Assembly: GCA_039933635.1 (NCBI GenBank)
Contig: JBDTNQ010000073.1
Span: 1 to 23,068 of the forward strand
Source of the DNA: JBDTNQ01 sp039933635
GTDB taxonomy: Bacteria > Acidobacteriota > Vicinamibacteria > Vicinamibacterales > SCN-69-37
Direction: 5' to 3'
Length of the DNA: 23,068 nt
This document shows positions 6,971 through 14,796 of this stretch, in pieces; within the stretch, counting starts at the first letter, position 1, and each line of letters begins with the position of its first letter. Both the position numbers and the translations under genes were made by a program. A model generated the notes under the pieces. It was given only the letters and a program-made list of their open reading frames with translations, was not told the DNA's origin and did no database searches.

Positions 6971-9253
6971 ATGACCAGGCTTCGAATCATTCCGCTGGAT
7001 GATACGGTCGTGTTTCCGGGCATGCCGGTCACGCTGACCGAGGACGTGGGCACCGACACGCAAGTGCTGCTGGTGCCGCGGCAGGGCCAGACCTACGCCA
7101 CTGTCGGCGTGGTGGCCGATGTGGCCGAGCGTCTCCGGGTGCCGGGACGTGGCATGGCGGTCGTCCTGACGCCGCTCCAGCGCGCCCTGCCGGGCCGCGC
7201 CGTGGCGGACGCCGACGGCGTCCTGCGCGTCGAGGTTGAACCGCGCCCCGATGTGCCGGCGCCGCCCGCGCTGACGCGTGAGCTCGAGCGTGAGTACCGC
7301 GCGATCGTGGACGAAATCCTCGAACTGCGTGGCGACGACGGCCGCATCCGCAGCTTCGTACGCGCGATCACCGACACCGGCGCGTTGGCCGATACGTCCG
7401 GCTATTCGCCCGACCTGAGCTTCGCCCAGAAACTACAACTGCTGGAGACATTCGACGTGATCGAGCGTCTCACGCTCGCCCTCGCGTTTCAGCGCGAGCG
7501 GCTCGCCGAGATGCAGGTGCGCAAGCGCATCCGTGACGATGTGGAAGACGGCACGCAGAAGCAGCAGCGCGAGTACCTCCTGCGCAAGCAGATGGACGCC
7601 ATCCGCAAGGAGCTCGGCGAACAGGAGGGACCGGTCGGCGAAGACTATCGCCAGAAGATCGCGAACGCCGGCATGCCGGAGGCCGTGCGTCAGCAGGCCG
7701 ATCGCGAGCTCGCGCGGCTGGACCGCCTGGGGGACGCGAACGCCGAAGCCGGCATGATTCGCACCTACCTCGACTGGTTGCTGGCCGTGCCGTGGGCGAA
7801 ACGGTCCGAGGACCAACTCGATCCGGTACACGCGCGTGAGGTGCTCGACGCGGATCACGAAGGCCTCGACGATGTGAAGCGTCGCATCACGGAATACCTG
7901 GCCGTGCGCAAACTGCGGACGGACCGGGGCATGAACGACACCCGTGGCGCGGGCGTCATCCTCACACTCATCGGGCCGCCTGGAACCGGCAAGACGTCGA
8001 TTGGCGAGTCGATTGCCCGGGCGACGGGACGGCAGTTCGTCCGCATGTCCCTGGGCGGCGTTCGCGATGAGGCCGAAATCCGAGGCCACCGGCGGACGTA
8101 CATCGGAGCCCTGCCGGGCCGGCTCGTCCGCGCGCTGCGGGATGCGGGCACCATGAACCCGGTCATCCTGCTCGACGAGGTCGACAAGATGGGCGCCGAC
8201 TGGCGCGGCGATCCGTCGGCCGCGCTCCTCGAGGTCCTTGACCCGGCGCAGAACCACTCGTTCCGCGATCATTACCTCGACGTGGAACTCGATCTGTCGC
8301 AGGTGCTCTTCGTCGCGACGGCCAACGTGGCCGACACGATTCCGGCGCCGCTGTTCGACCGGATGGAGGTCATTCGCTTCGACGGCTACACGATGGACGA
8401 GAAGGTCGCGATTGCGCGTGGCCACCTGTGGCCGCGGCAGCTGGAGCGCAACGGTCTGCGCGTCCCGGAGGTCAGCATCGACGACCTGTTTCTGCGCGAC
8501 ATCATCACGAACTACACGCGCGAGTCCGGCGTGCGGCAGCTCGAGCGCGAGTTGGGGACACTCCTGCGCAAGGCCGCGACCCGGATTGCCTCCGCCGTCG
8601 GCGAGACGTCCGTGGCGATCGATCAGGCGGCCGTTCGCGACGCGCTCGGACGACCGAAGTTCTTCCACGAGGCGGCGGCCCGCACGGCCGTTCCAGGCGT
8701 GGCGACCGGCCTGGCGGTGACCGGGTTCGGTGGCGATGTGCTGTTCGTTGAAGCGGCGTCGATGCCGGGACGCGGATCGCTCGTCCTCACCGGTCAGCTC
8801 GGCGATGTGATGAAGGAGTCGGCCCGCATTGCGCTGACGTACGTCAAGAGCCATGCGCCGGATCTGGGGATCGACAAGCGCGCGCTCGACGGACGCGAAC
8901 TACACGTGCACGTGCCAGCCGGCGCCATTCCAAAGGACGGACCGAGCGCCGGTGTGACGATGGTGACCGCGCTGGCGTCGCTCCTCACCGGGCGGCCCGT
9001 GAAGAGCACGATCGGCATGACCGGCGAGGTGACGCTGCAGGGGCACGTGCTGCCGATCGGCGGGCTCAAGCAGAAAGTGCTCGCGGCGGACGCCGCGGGT
9101 CTGACCGACGTCATCCTGCCGGAGCGCAACGCGCCGGATCTCGATGATGTGCCGGCCGAGGTGCGCAATCGGATGCGGTTTCATCCGGTGGCATCCGTCG
9201 AACAGGTGCTCGCGCTCGCTTTGGAACCAGCGGTCGTCGCGATTGCGGCGTGA
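6971..9253 (+). CDS. lon: ATP-dependent protease Lon (endopeptidase La)
   Basis: 760 aa, slightly shorter than E. coli Lon (784). The N-terminal substrate-binding domain begins RIIPLDDTVVFPGMPVTL and runs to about residue 190, followed by a coiled region with KQQREYLLRKQMDAIRKELGE, a signature of the family. The AAA+ module has Walker A GPPGTGKT at 335-342, the sensor-like LGGVRDEAEIRGHRRTYIGA, and Walker B VILLDEVDKM (D402, E403). The protease domain carries the catalytic dyad: Ser659 in PKDGPSAG and Lys702 in GGLKQKVLAA, 43 residues apart as in the E. coli enzyme. It degrades misfolded and regulatory proteins in the cytosol. It is divergent from a MarR gene and probably under its control. 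Its end converges on an ABC ATPase gene with a 15-bp gap. All key residues are present, so it should be active. Confidence 0.97.
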   Translation: MTRLRIIPLDDTVVFPGMPVTLTEDVGTDTQVLLVPRQGQTYATVGVVADVAERLRVPGRGMAVVLTPLQRALPGRAVADADGVLRVEVEPRPDVPAPPALTRELEREYRAIVDEILELRGDDGRIRSFVRAITDTGALADTSGYSPDLSFAQKLQLLETFDVIERLTLALAFQRERLAEMQVRKRIRDDVEDGTQKQQREYLLRKQMDAIRKELGEQEGPVGEDYRQKIANAGMPEAVRQQADRELARLDRLGDANAEAGMIRTYLDWLLAVPWAKRSEDQLDPVHAREVLDADHEGLDDVKRRITEYLAVRKLRTDRGMNDTRGAGVILTLIGPPGTGKTSIGESIARATGRQFVRMSLGGVRDEAEIRGHRRTYIGALPGRLVRALRDAGTMNPVILLDEVDKMGADWRGDPSAALLEVLDPAQNHSFRDHYLDVELDLSQVLFVATANVADTIPAPLFDRMEVIRFDGYTMDEKVAIARGHLWPRQLERNGLRVPEVSIDDLFLRDIITNYTRESGVRQLERELGTLLRKAATRIASAVGETSVAIDQAAVRDALGRPKFFHEAAARTAVPGVATGLAVTGFGGDVLFVEAASMPGRGSLVLTGQLGDVMKESARIALTYVKSHAPDLGIDKRALDGRELHVHVPAGAIPKDGPSAGVTMVTALASLLTGRPVKSTIGMTGEVTLQGHVLPIGGLKQKVLAADAAGLTDVILPERNAPDLDDVPAEVRNRMRFHPVASVEQVLALALEPAVVAIAA

Positions 9254-9268
9254 GGCGTGGCCGCCCCG

Positions 9269-10132
9269 CTACCAGGGCGGCAACGTCTTGAACAGGAACT
9301 GCTTGAGATACGGATCGTCGGACGCCAGGAGTTCCGCGGCGCGCCCCTGGAAGACGAACTGGCCTTCATGCAGGACCATGAACTCCGCGTGCGTGGCCTT
9401 CGCGTCACCCGCCGGGGTGACGCGCACCTCGTCGCCGACGCGCTCGGCCTCGTGCGTCGCGATGTAGAACGCGTCCCGGATCTGGTGAGTCGCGACGACG
9501 CACGTGACCTGCTCCAGGTCTCGAAGCTTCACGACTTCGTGATCGACCGTGGTCGCGATGACGGGATCGAGGCCGGTGGTCGGATCGTCGAACAGCAGGA
9601 CGCCGGGCTTCGACGCCATCGCGCGCGCCAGGCCGACCCGGCGGCGCTGACCGCCGGAAAGCTCCGACGGCATCCGGTCGATGTACTCCCGCAACCCGAC
9701 GAAGCCGAGCACCTCGTCCACGCGCGCCCGTACTTCGTCCAGCGACATGTCGGTTTCTTCGTACAGGCGGAACCCCACGTTCTCCGCGACCGTGAGCGAG
9801 TCGAAGAGCGCATTCTCCTGGAAGACCATGCCGATGTCAGCACGCACGCGCAGTAGCGCTTCCTCAGGCAGCTGATCGATACGCTGGCCGTTGACGGCAA
9901 TCGTGCCGCTGTCGGGACGAAGCAGTCCGAGGATCAACTTGAGCAGGACGGATTTGCCCGAACCGCTCGCCCCGAGCAGGAACCGCATGCTGCCCTTCGG
10001 CACGGTGAAGCTGACGTCACGGAGCACGACCTGATCGTCAAAGGCGAACGAGACGCGATCGACGACGATGCTGGGCGGCGCGGCAGGTTCGGGAGGCGCT
10101 GGCGTACTGACTGGCGCGGGCGAGTCGGTCAC
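9269..10132 (-). CDS. ABC transporter ATP-binding protein, MlaF-like
   Basis: 287 aa from GTG at 10130-10132, with GGAG just upstream at close spacing and a Pro/Ala-rich N-terminal tail (residues 4-20). The nucleotide-binding domain has Walker A GASGSGKS (54-61), Q-loop MVFQENALF (Gln105), signature LSGGQRRR (158-165), Walker B LLFDDPTTGLDP (Asp182) and H-loop VVATHQ (His216). The FQENALFDSLTV and LSGGQRRRVGLARAMA segments resemble MlaF/Ttg2A/TGD3 ATPases, which power phospholipid or organic-solvent transport between the two membranes. The residue after the Walker B Asp is Asp183 rather than the usual catalytic Glu. The ATPase family usually sits with MlaE and MlaD genes; none is in the window. 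It is the last gene of a unit with two lectin-fold proteins, nine bases after the second. Confidence 0.88.
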   Translation of the reverse strand: MTDSPAPVSTPAPPEPAAPPSIVVDRVSFAFDDQVVLRDVSFTVPKGSMRFLLGASGSGKSVLLKLILGLLRPDSGTIAVNGQRIDQLPEEALLRVRADIGMVFQENALFDSLTVAENVGFRLYEETDMSLDEVRARVDEVLGFVGLREYIDRMPSELSGGQRRRVGLARAMASKPGVLLFDDPTTGLDPVIATTVDHEVVKLRDLEQVTCVVATHQIRDAFYIATHEAERVGDEVRVTPAGDAKATHAEFMVLHEGQFVFQGRAAELLASDDPYLKQFLFKTLPPW

Positions 10133-10141
10133 ATCTCCATT

Positions 10142-10798
10142 TTACTGGGGCCGCGGCGCCGGTGGGGCGGCCGCTTCGACGGAGACGTCTGAGAAAATGG
10201 CCGTCTCTGACTTCGTCGCGTCATGCGCGCAGACGAACAGCCCGACGAGTACCGGGTTCGGCATCGAAACCTCGGTGTGCACGACTTCCAGTGGTGCAGC
10301 CCCCTCGCGTCCCACGTAGAGGTAGGTCTTGATTCCGGTGCGAACCATCTTCAGGGTGAAGGTGCCTGGACCTTCGATGGGCAGATCGAAGGTGTTGGTG
10401 TCGTCGCCCGGCTTGCTGCGCCATTGCAGGCCTGGCATGCCGTTGCCGTGAATGACGACGTCCGCGTAGGTGGCATCGGTGTCGAGCGACTGGCGCACCA
10501 TGATGCCCGCCTTGCGGTGCTCGTTACCCTCCCCGAGAAACCGCACCGTGGCCGTGGCCGTGAAGTCTCCGGTCATCTCGCGCCACACAAACTGGAGTTG
10601 GTCCTGTTTCGCCCAGATGTTAGCGCCCGCCCCGGTGATTCGATACTGCTTCGTCGATGGGTTGAATTGCGTGGCGCCGGCAATTGCCGGATTGCCGACG
10701 TCAGCTGACCTGAGGAAGAGGCCGACGCTGCCTGCCTGCGCGAACACGCTGGAGGACAGCAAGCCGGCGAGCAGAAGTCGGTGAGCGAGGTGAGACAT
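10142..10798 (-). CDS. Secreted concanavalin-like (DUF1349-type) protein, paralogue 2
   Basis: 218 aa from the ATG at 10796-10798, chosen because AAGGA lies five bases upstream; in-frame ATGs at 10804 and 10813 have poorer ribosome sites. The signal peptide (LAHRLLLAGLLSSSVFAQ) ends near VFA-Q. The mature domain has the jelly-roll pattern of DUF1349/laminin-G-like proteins: YRITGAGANIWAKQDQLQFVWREMTGDFTA, HRKAGIMVRQSLDTDATYADVVIHG, LPIEGPGTFTLKMVRTG and VLVGLFVCAHD. Such domains bind carbohydrate in some proteins, but no ligand is evident here. It is clearly a tandem duplicate of the protein encoded at 10831-11472. Both genes precede an ABC ATPase in the same direction. Confidence 0.85.
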   Translation of the reverse strand: MSHLAHRLLLAGLLSSSVFAQAGSVGLFLRSADVGNPAIAGATQFNPSTKQYRITGAGANIWAKQDQLQFVWREMTGDFTATATVRFLGEGNEHRKAGIMVRQSLDTDATYADVVIHGNGMPGLQWRSKPGDDTNTFDLPIEGPGTFTLKMVRTGIKTYLYVGREGAAPLEVVHTEVSMPNPVLVGLFVCAHDATKSETAIFSDVSVEAAAPPAPRPQ

Positions 10799-10830
10799 GG
10801 ACATCCTTGCCATTCTGGAGAAGGCTGCGG

Positions 10831-11472
10831 CTAACGCGCGGCGGCCGGTGCCGGGAGTGGCGTCACGGACACGTTCGAGAAGGAGACCGTGTTCGTCGCC
10901 TCCTTCGTATGCGAGGCGACGGCGAGGCCGACGAGCACTGGACTGCCGAGCTGATTGGTCGTGTGGCCGAGTTCCTTTAACGTCGCGCTGCCCTTGGCCA
11001 CCCACACCGTGACGGCGCCGCTCTGTCGCGTGAGCTTCAGCGTCCACACGCCCGGTCCGCCGATGGGAAAGTCGAGCGTGTTGACGTTGTCGGCCTTGGT
11101 CGTGCGGAACTGCACGGAGGGCATGCCGTCTCCGTGGATGGCGAGATGCAGGAAGGGCGAATCCTCGTCGAGTGTCTTGCGCAGCATGATGGACGCCTTG
11201 CGATGCGGGTTGCCATCGGTCAGGAACGTCGTGGTGGCGGACACGGTGAAGTCACCTGCCATCTCGCGCCACAGGTAGTGGAACTGATCGGCCTTCGCCC
11301 AGATATCGGCGCCCGAACCGGTGACCTTGTATTCGCGCGCGGTGGAATCGAACGCCACCGATCCCTTCAGCGGCGGCGCGCCGACGTCACTCGACGTGGT
11401 GAACGCGCCGAACCCGCCGGTCTGCGCTGAGACCGACGCAAGCAGGAGCGAGGCGAGGAGCAGGTGGCGCAT
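10831..11472 (-). CDS. Secreted concanavalin-like (DUF1349-type) protein, paralogue 1
   Basis: 213 aa from the ATG at 11470-11472; no clear Shine-Dalgarno is visible. A short signal peptide (MRHLLLASLLLASVSAQ) has cleavage at VSA-Q. The mature chain repeats the blocks seen in the next gene: YKVTGSGADIWAKADQFHYLWREMAGDFTV, HRKASIMLRKTLDEDS, LAIHGDGMPSVQFRTT, LDFPIGGPGVWTLKL and PVLVGLAVASH, so the two proteins share one fold along their full length. The similar domain order, spacing and length indicate an ancestral tandem duplication; divergence is greatest in the C-terminal third. It is the first gene of the minus-strand unit that ends with an MlaF-like ATPase. Function unknown; a periplasmic or outer-surface binding role is inferred. 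Confidence 0.85.
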   Translation of the reverse strand: MRHLLLASLLLASVSAQTGGFGAFTTSSDVGAPPLKGSVAFDSTAREYKVTGSGADIWAKADQFHYLWREMAGDFTVSATTTFLTDGNPHRKASIMLRKTLDEDSPFLHLAIHGDGMPSVQFRTTKADNVNTLDFPIGGPGVWTLKLTRQSGAVTVWVAKGSATLKELGHTTNQLGSPVLVGLAVASHTKEATNTVSFSNVSVTPLPAPAAAR

Positions 11473-11624
11473 CGCGAGAGTCTAACGCGGGGACGGCGCA
11501 CGATTGATCATGATCCGGTGACAAAATTAGGCGAAACTGTCGTTCGTTAGGGCCGGCGAGCCTGGCCCTGATTTGATGCTGGCGGCAGCATGGGCGCATC
11601 ATTCAGGAAATGAGCAGGAGTGTT

Positions 11625-13022
11625 ATGAAACGACGGGCCGTTCTGGCGTGTGTTGTCGCGTTGCTGTCGTTCGCCACGGCCGTCTTCGCGCAGACCAGCC
11701 CGGCCGCAGCCGTCGTTGGCGACTGGTCAGGCACACTCGATGCGGGTGCCATCAAGCTGCGCGTGATTCTGCATGTGACCCGCGCGGACGACGGGACGCT
11801 CGCCGCCAGGTTCGAGAGCGTCGATCAGGGCGGCGCCATGCTGCCGACGGACTCCATCAACGTGGACGGCCGTGAGGTGTCGTTCGCGATCGCGCGGGCC
11901 AGCATCAGCTTCAAGGGGGTGCTGGCAGACGACAATCAGAAGATATCCGGCACCTTCACGCAGGGCCCGGGCCAGCTGGCGCTCGTGCTGTCGCGCGGCA
12001 CGGCGTCCATCGCGCTCAATCGCCCGCAGGAGCCAAAGCCGCCGTTTCCCTACCGGTCGGAAGAGGTGACGTTTCCCGGGGGCGCTGACGCCGTCACGCT
12101 TGCCGGGACGCTGACGCTGCCCGCCGGTGCCGGTCCCTTCCCTGCGGTGCTGCTCATCAGCGGATCCGGCCCACAGGACCGGGACGAAGCGCTGATGGGA
12201 CATCGGCCGTTCCTCGTGCTGGCGGACCGGCTCACCCGCGCGGGGATTGCCGTGCTGCGCGTTGACGATCGCGGCGCCGGCAAGTCGACAGGCAACTTCG
12301 CGACGGCAACCACGCTGGACTTCGCCTCGGATGCGGAATCTGGTGTTCGTTTCCTGAAGGGGCGGCCCGAGGTGGCCCAGGCAAGGATTGGATTGGTGGG
12401 GCACAGCGAGGGTGGCCTGATCGCGCCGATCGTCGCGTCGCGCTCAGCCGATGTGGCGTTCGTGGTGTTGCTGGCGGGTCCTGGCGTCACCGGACAACAG
12501 ATTCTCCTTCACCAGCAAGCCAAGCTCTCACGCGCCGCCGGCCTCAGCGATGCCGTGATCGCCTCGAGACGGAAGATGTTCGAGACGGCGTATGACGCAC
12601 TGAAGGATGGCGACCGCGATCCGGACACACGCGCGCGCGTGGAGAAGGCATTCGCCGACGGTGGGATGAGCCAGGAAGAGCGGCAGGTCGCTCTTGCGCA
12701 GATGGGGGCACCCTGGTTCAAGACTTTCCTCACACTGGACCCGGCGGTGTATCTCCGCCAGCTCAAGGTGCCCGTCCTGGCCCTGAACGGTTCGCTCGAT
12801 CTTCAAGTCGATCCCGCGCAGAACCTGCCGCCGATGCGCGCCGCGCTCGCGACCGCCGGCAATACGGACACGGACGTCGCCGAGATGCCCGGCTTGAATC
12901 ACTTGTTTCAGCACGCGACGACGGGCATGCCGACCGAGTACGGCACGATCGAGGAAACAATGTCGCCTGAGGTGCTGACTCGGGTGACGACGTGGATCAC
13001 GAAACACGCGAGCGGTCGTTGA
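11625..13022 (+). CDS. Secreted alpha/beta hydrolase
   Basis: 465 aa. ATG 11625 is preferred over ATG 11610 because AGGAG (11616-11620) precedes it by four bases. The signal peptide (MKRRAVLACVVALLSFATAVFA) is cleaved at VFA-Q. Residues 30-145 form a beta-rich N-terminal domain (VVGDWSGTLDAGAIKLRVILHV, then FKGVLADDNQKISGTF) common in exported hydrolases of this type. The catalytic domain starts about residue 150: oxyanion region LLISGSGPQDRDE, then VLRVDDRGAGKS, nucleophile elbow GHSEGG (Ser261), acid Asp392 in NGSLDLQVDP and His426 in PGLNHLFQ, which completes the triad. Esterase or peptidase activity in the periplasm is likely; the substrate is unknown. It is transcribed alone, divergent from the lectin-fold genes, with 199 bp before the next gene. 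Confidence 0.92.
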   Translation: MKRRAVLACVVALLSFATAVFAQTSPAAAVVGDWSGTLDAGAIKLRVILHVTRADDGTLAARFESVDQGGAMLPTDSINVDGREVSFAIARASISFKGVLADDNQKISGTFTQGPGQLALVLSRGTASIALNRPQEPKPPFPYRSEEVTFPGGADAVTLAGTLTLPAGAGPFPAVLLISGSGPQDRDEALMGHRPFLVLADRLTRAGIAVLRVDDRGAGKSTGNFATATTLDFASDAESGVRFLKGRPEVAQARIGLVGHSEGGLIAPIVASRSADVAFVVLLAGPGVTGQQILLHQQAKLSRAAGLSDAVIASRRKMFETAYDALKDGDRDPDTRARVEKAFADGGMSQEERQVALAQMGAPWFKTFLTLDPAVYLRQLKVPVLALNGSLDLQVDPAQNLPPMRAALATAGNTDTDVAEMPGLNHLFQHATTGMPTEYGTIEETMSPEVLTRVTTWITKHASGR

Positions 13023-13155
13023 ATCATCCGATCCCGGACGACCGGACTCCCGCCAGTGCGTCCCGACTAGCCCGCCTCGCCGTCGCGTAACCAGGACTGG
13101 TTTCTTGGCGGCGATCTTTAGCCGTGACTAATCCTCTTTTGCCTCGACGGTAGTA

Positions 13156-13202
13156 GGCTCGATCTACGAGCCCCCCCCAACTTTCCTCCCCCGCGGGGGC
13201 TC
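13156..13202 (+). promoter_or_regulatory. Overlapping inverted repeats upstream of the DUF1800 gene
   Basis: GGCTCG-atcta-CGAGCC (13156-13172) can form a six-pair hairpin. Its right arm overlaps GAGCCCCC (13168-13175), which can instead pair with GGGGGCTC (13195-13202). A 12-bp palindrome CCCCCGCGGGGG (13188-13199) overlaps the second stem. The two large stems are mutually exclusive. No T-run follows, so it is not a normal intrinsic terminator. It may be a structured leader, since the ATG is at 13222, or a weak terminator for the hydrolase. Confidence 0.3.
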
Positions 13203-13221
13203 AACCATTCGTTGGACAGTT

Positions 13222-14787
13222 ATGCGTCGAACTATCACGGTCGTCTTCGCATCGTGCATGTGGCTGGTCGCGACCGGCTGGAGTAGCCCCGCGCCTGCGG
13301 CGGCGCCAAAGCCGCTCGGCCGTGGCGATCTCCGATGGCTGAATCGGGTCACCTTCGGCATCGACAGCGACACGGTTGCACGCTACCAGCGTCTCGGACG
13401 CGTCAAGTTCCTCGACGATCAGCTGCATCCGGGCGCGGATCCCTCTGACCTGGCCGCCCCGGTGGCAGCGCTCACCATCTCACAGCAGACAGCCGAACAG
13501 CGCATGCAGGACGTGCGGATCGAACAGCAGCGCATCAACGCACTCACGTCAGACGACGAGAAGCAGAAGGCGAGAGCGGCCCTCAACCAACGGGCGGCGC
13601 AGACCCTGAACGAGACGGCGAGGCGTTCGCTGATGCGTGCGGTGCGGTCCCCGGCCCAGCTGCGAGAGCAGATGACCTGGTTCTGGATGAATCACTTCAA
13701 CGTGTTCTCCGGCAAGGCGAATGCACGGTGGACACTCGCCGACTACGAGCAGACGCTGCGGGGTCTGGCGCTGGGGCGATTTCGCGATCTCGTGCTGGCG
13801 ACGACCACCTCGCCGGCGATGCTGGAGTATCTCGACAACGCGCAGAGCGCGGTGAATCGGATCAACGAGAACTACGCCCGCGAGCTGCTGGAGCTGCACA
13901 CGCTCGGCGTCAGCGGCGGGCCTAGCGGGTCGCGCTATTCGCAACAGGACGTGCAGGAACTGGCCCGCGTTTTGACGGGCGTTGGCGTGAACCTGGCCGG
14001 CACGACGCCGAAGGTGCCCCTGAACCGCCAGACTCTGTTGGTCAGACGGGGGCTGTTCGAGTTCAACCCGGCGCGCCATGACTTCGGCACGAAGGTCGTG
14101 CTGGCTCACATCGTCGAAGGCAGCGGCTTTGCCGAGGTCGAAGACGTCGTCGGCTGGTTGTGCCGGCAACCGGCGACGGCAAAATTCGTCAGTCGAAAGA
14201 TCGCCACCTACTTCGTGTCCGATGACCCGCCAGCGCGCCTCGTCGATGCGATGGCGCAAACGTTCCTGCGAACCGACGGCGATATCGCCGACGTCCTTCG
14301 CGTGATGTTCACCGACCGCGAGGTCGTCGCGGGTTTCGAGGCCACAGGCGCCCCGGCCGCGCGCGTGCAGAAATTCAAGGATCCGATGCGGTTCGTGGTG
14401 TCGTCGTTGCGGCTCGCGTACGATGGTCAACGGTTCCCGAACTTCCAACCCGTCGTGAATTGGCTCGCGCAGCTCGGTGAGCCACTCTACGGCCGTCTGA
14501 CACCGGATGGCTATCCGCTGGCCGAGCAGGCATGGACCAGCTCCGGACAGATGGTCCGGCGCTTCGAGATCGCTCGCGCGATCGGGAGCGGGAGCGCCGG
14601 CCTCTTCAATACCGACGACAACAAGCCGGGGCCGTCCGTCGGATTTCCGATGCTGACCAATCGACTCTTCTACGACGTTGTGGAGCCGTCGCTCAGCGCG
14701 GGCACGCGAACGGCGCTGAAGCAGACGGCCTCACAACAGGAATGGAATACCGTGCTGCTGTCGTCGCCGGACTGGATGCAGCCGTAG
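13222..14787 (+). CDS. DUF1800 family secreted protein
   Basis: 521 aa from ATG 13222 (only a weak GGAC precedes it). The signal peptide ends around ATGWSSPAPA. DUF1800 signatures are clear: WLNRVTFGID near residue 40, the WFWMNHFNVFSGKANARWTL block at about 153, NENYARELLELHTLGVSGG from residue 215, VQELARVLTGVGVN, HDFGTKVVLAH, and the C-terminal FVSRKIATYFVSDDPPARLVDAMAQTFLRTDGDIADVLRVMF. The length is usual. A Gln/Arg-rich helical insertion at about residues 90-130 (QQTAEQRMQDVRIEQQRIN onward) is probably a coiled coil. DUF1800 proteins are exported, function not established, and are very often encoded next to DUF1501 proteins, as here. The stop codon overlaps the ribosome-binding site of the DUF1501 gene. 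Confidence 0.94.
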   Translation: MRRTITVVFASCMWLVATGWSSPAPAAAPKPLGRGDLRWLNRVTFGIDSDTVARYQRLGRVKFLDDQLHPGADPSDLAAPVAALTISQQTAEQRMQDVRIEQQRINALTSDDEKQKARAALNQRAAQTLNETARRSLMRAVRSPAQLREQMTWFWMNHFNVFSGKANARWTLADYEQTLRGLALGRFRDLVLATTTSPAMLEYLDNAQSAVNRINENYARELLELHTLGVSGGPSGSRYSQQDVQELARVLTGVGVNLAGTTPKVPLNRQTLLVRRGLFEFNPARHDFGTKVVLAHIVEGSGFAEVEDVVGWLCRQPATAKFVSRKIATYFVSDDPPARLVDAMAQTFLRTDGDIADVLRVMFTDREVVAGFEATGAPAARVQKFKDPMRFVVSSLRLAYDGQRFPNFQPVVNWLAQLGEPLYGRLTPDGYPLAEQAWTSSGQMVRRFEIARAIGSGSAGLFNTDDNKPGPSVGFPMLTNRLFYDVVEPSLSAGTRTALKQTASQQEWNTVLLSSPDWMQP

Positions 14788-14796
14788 GAGGTGACC

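Noticed and set aside
7433..8854. 473-codon minus-strand open frame.
   Set aside because: It lies wholly inside lon on the opposite strand, and the product is His/Arg-rich low-complexity typical of antisense shadows in high-GC DNA.
11506..11515. Perfect 10-bp palindrome GATCATGATC in the 11473-11624 divergent gap.
   Set aside because: A palindrome of this length is expected about twenty times by chance in 23 kb and no repeat of it supports an operator.
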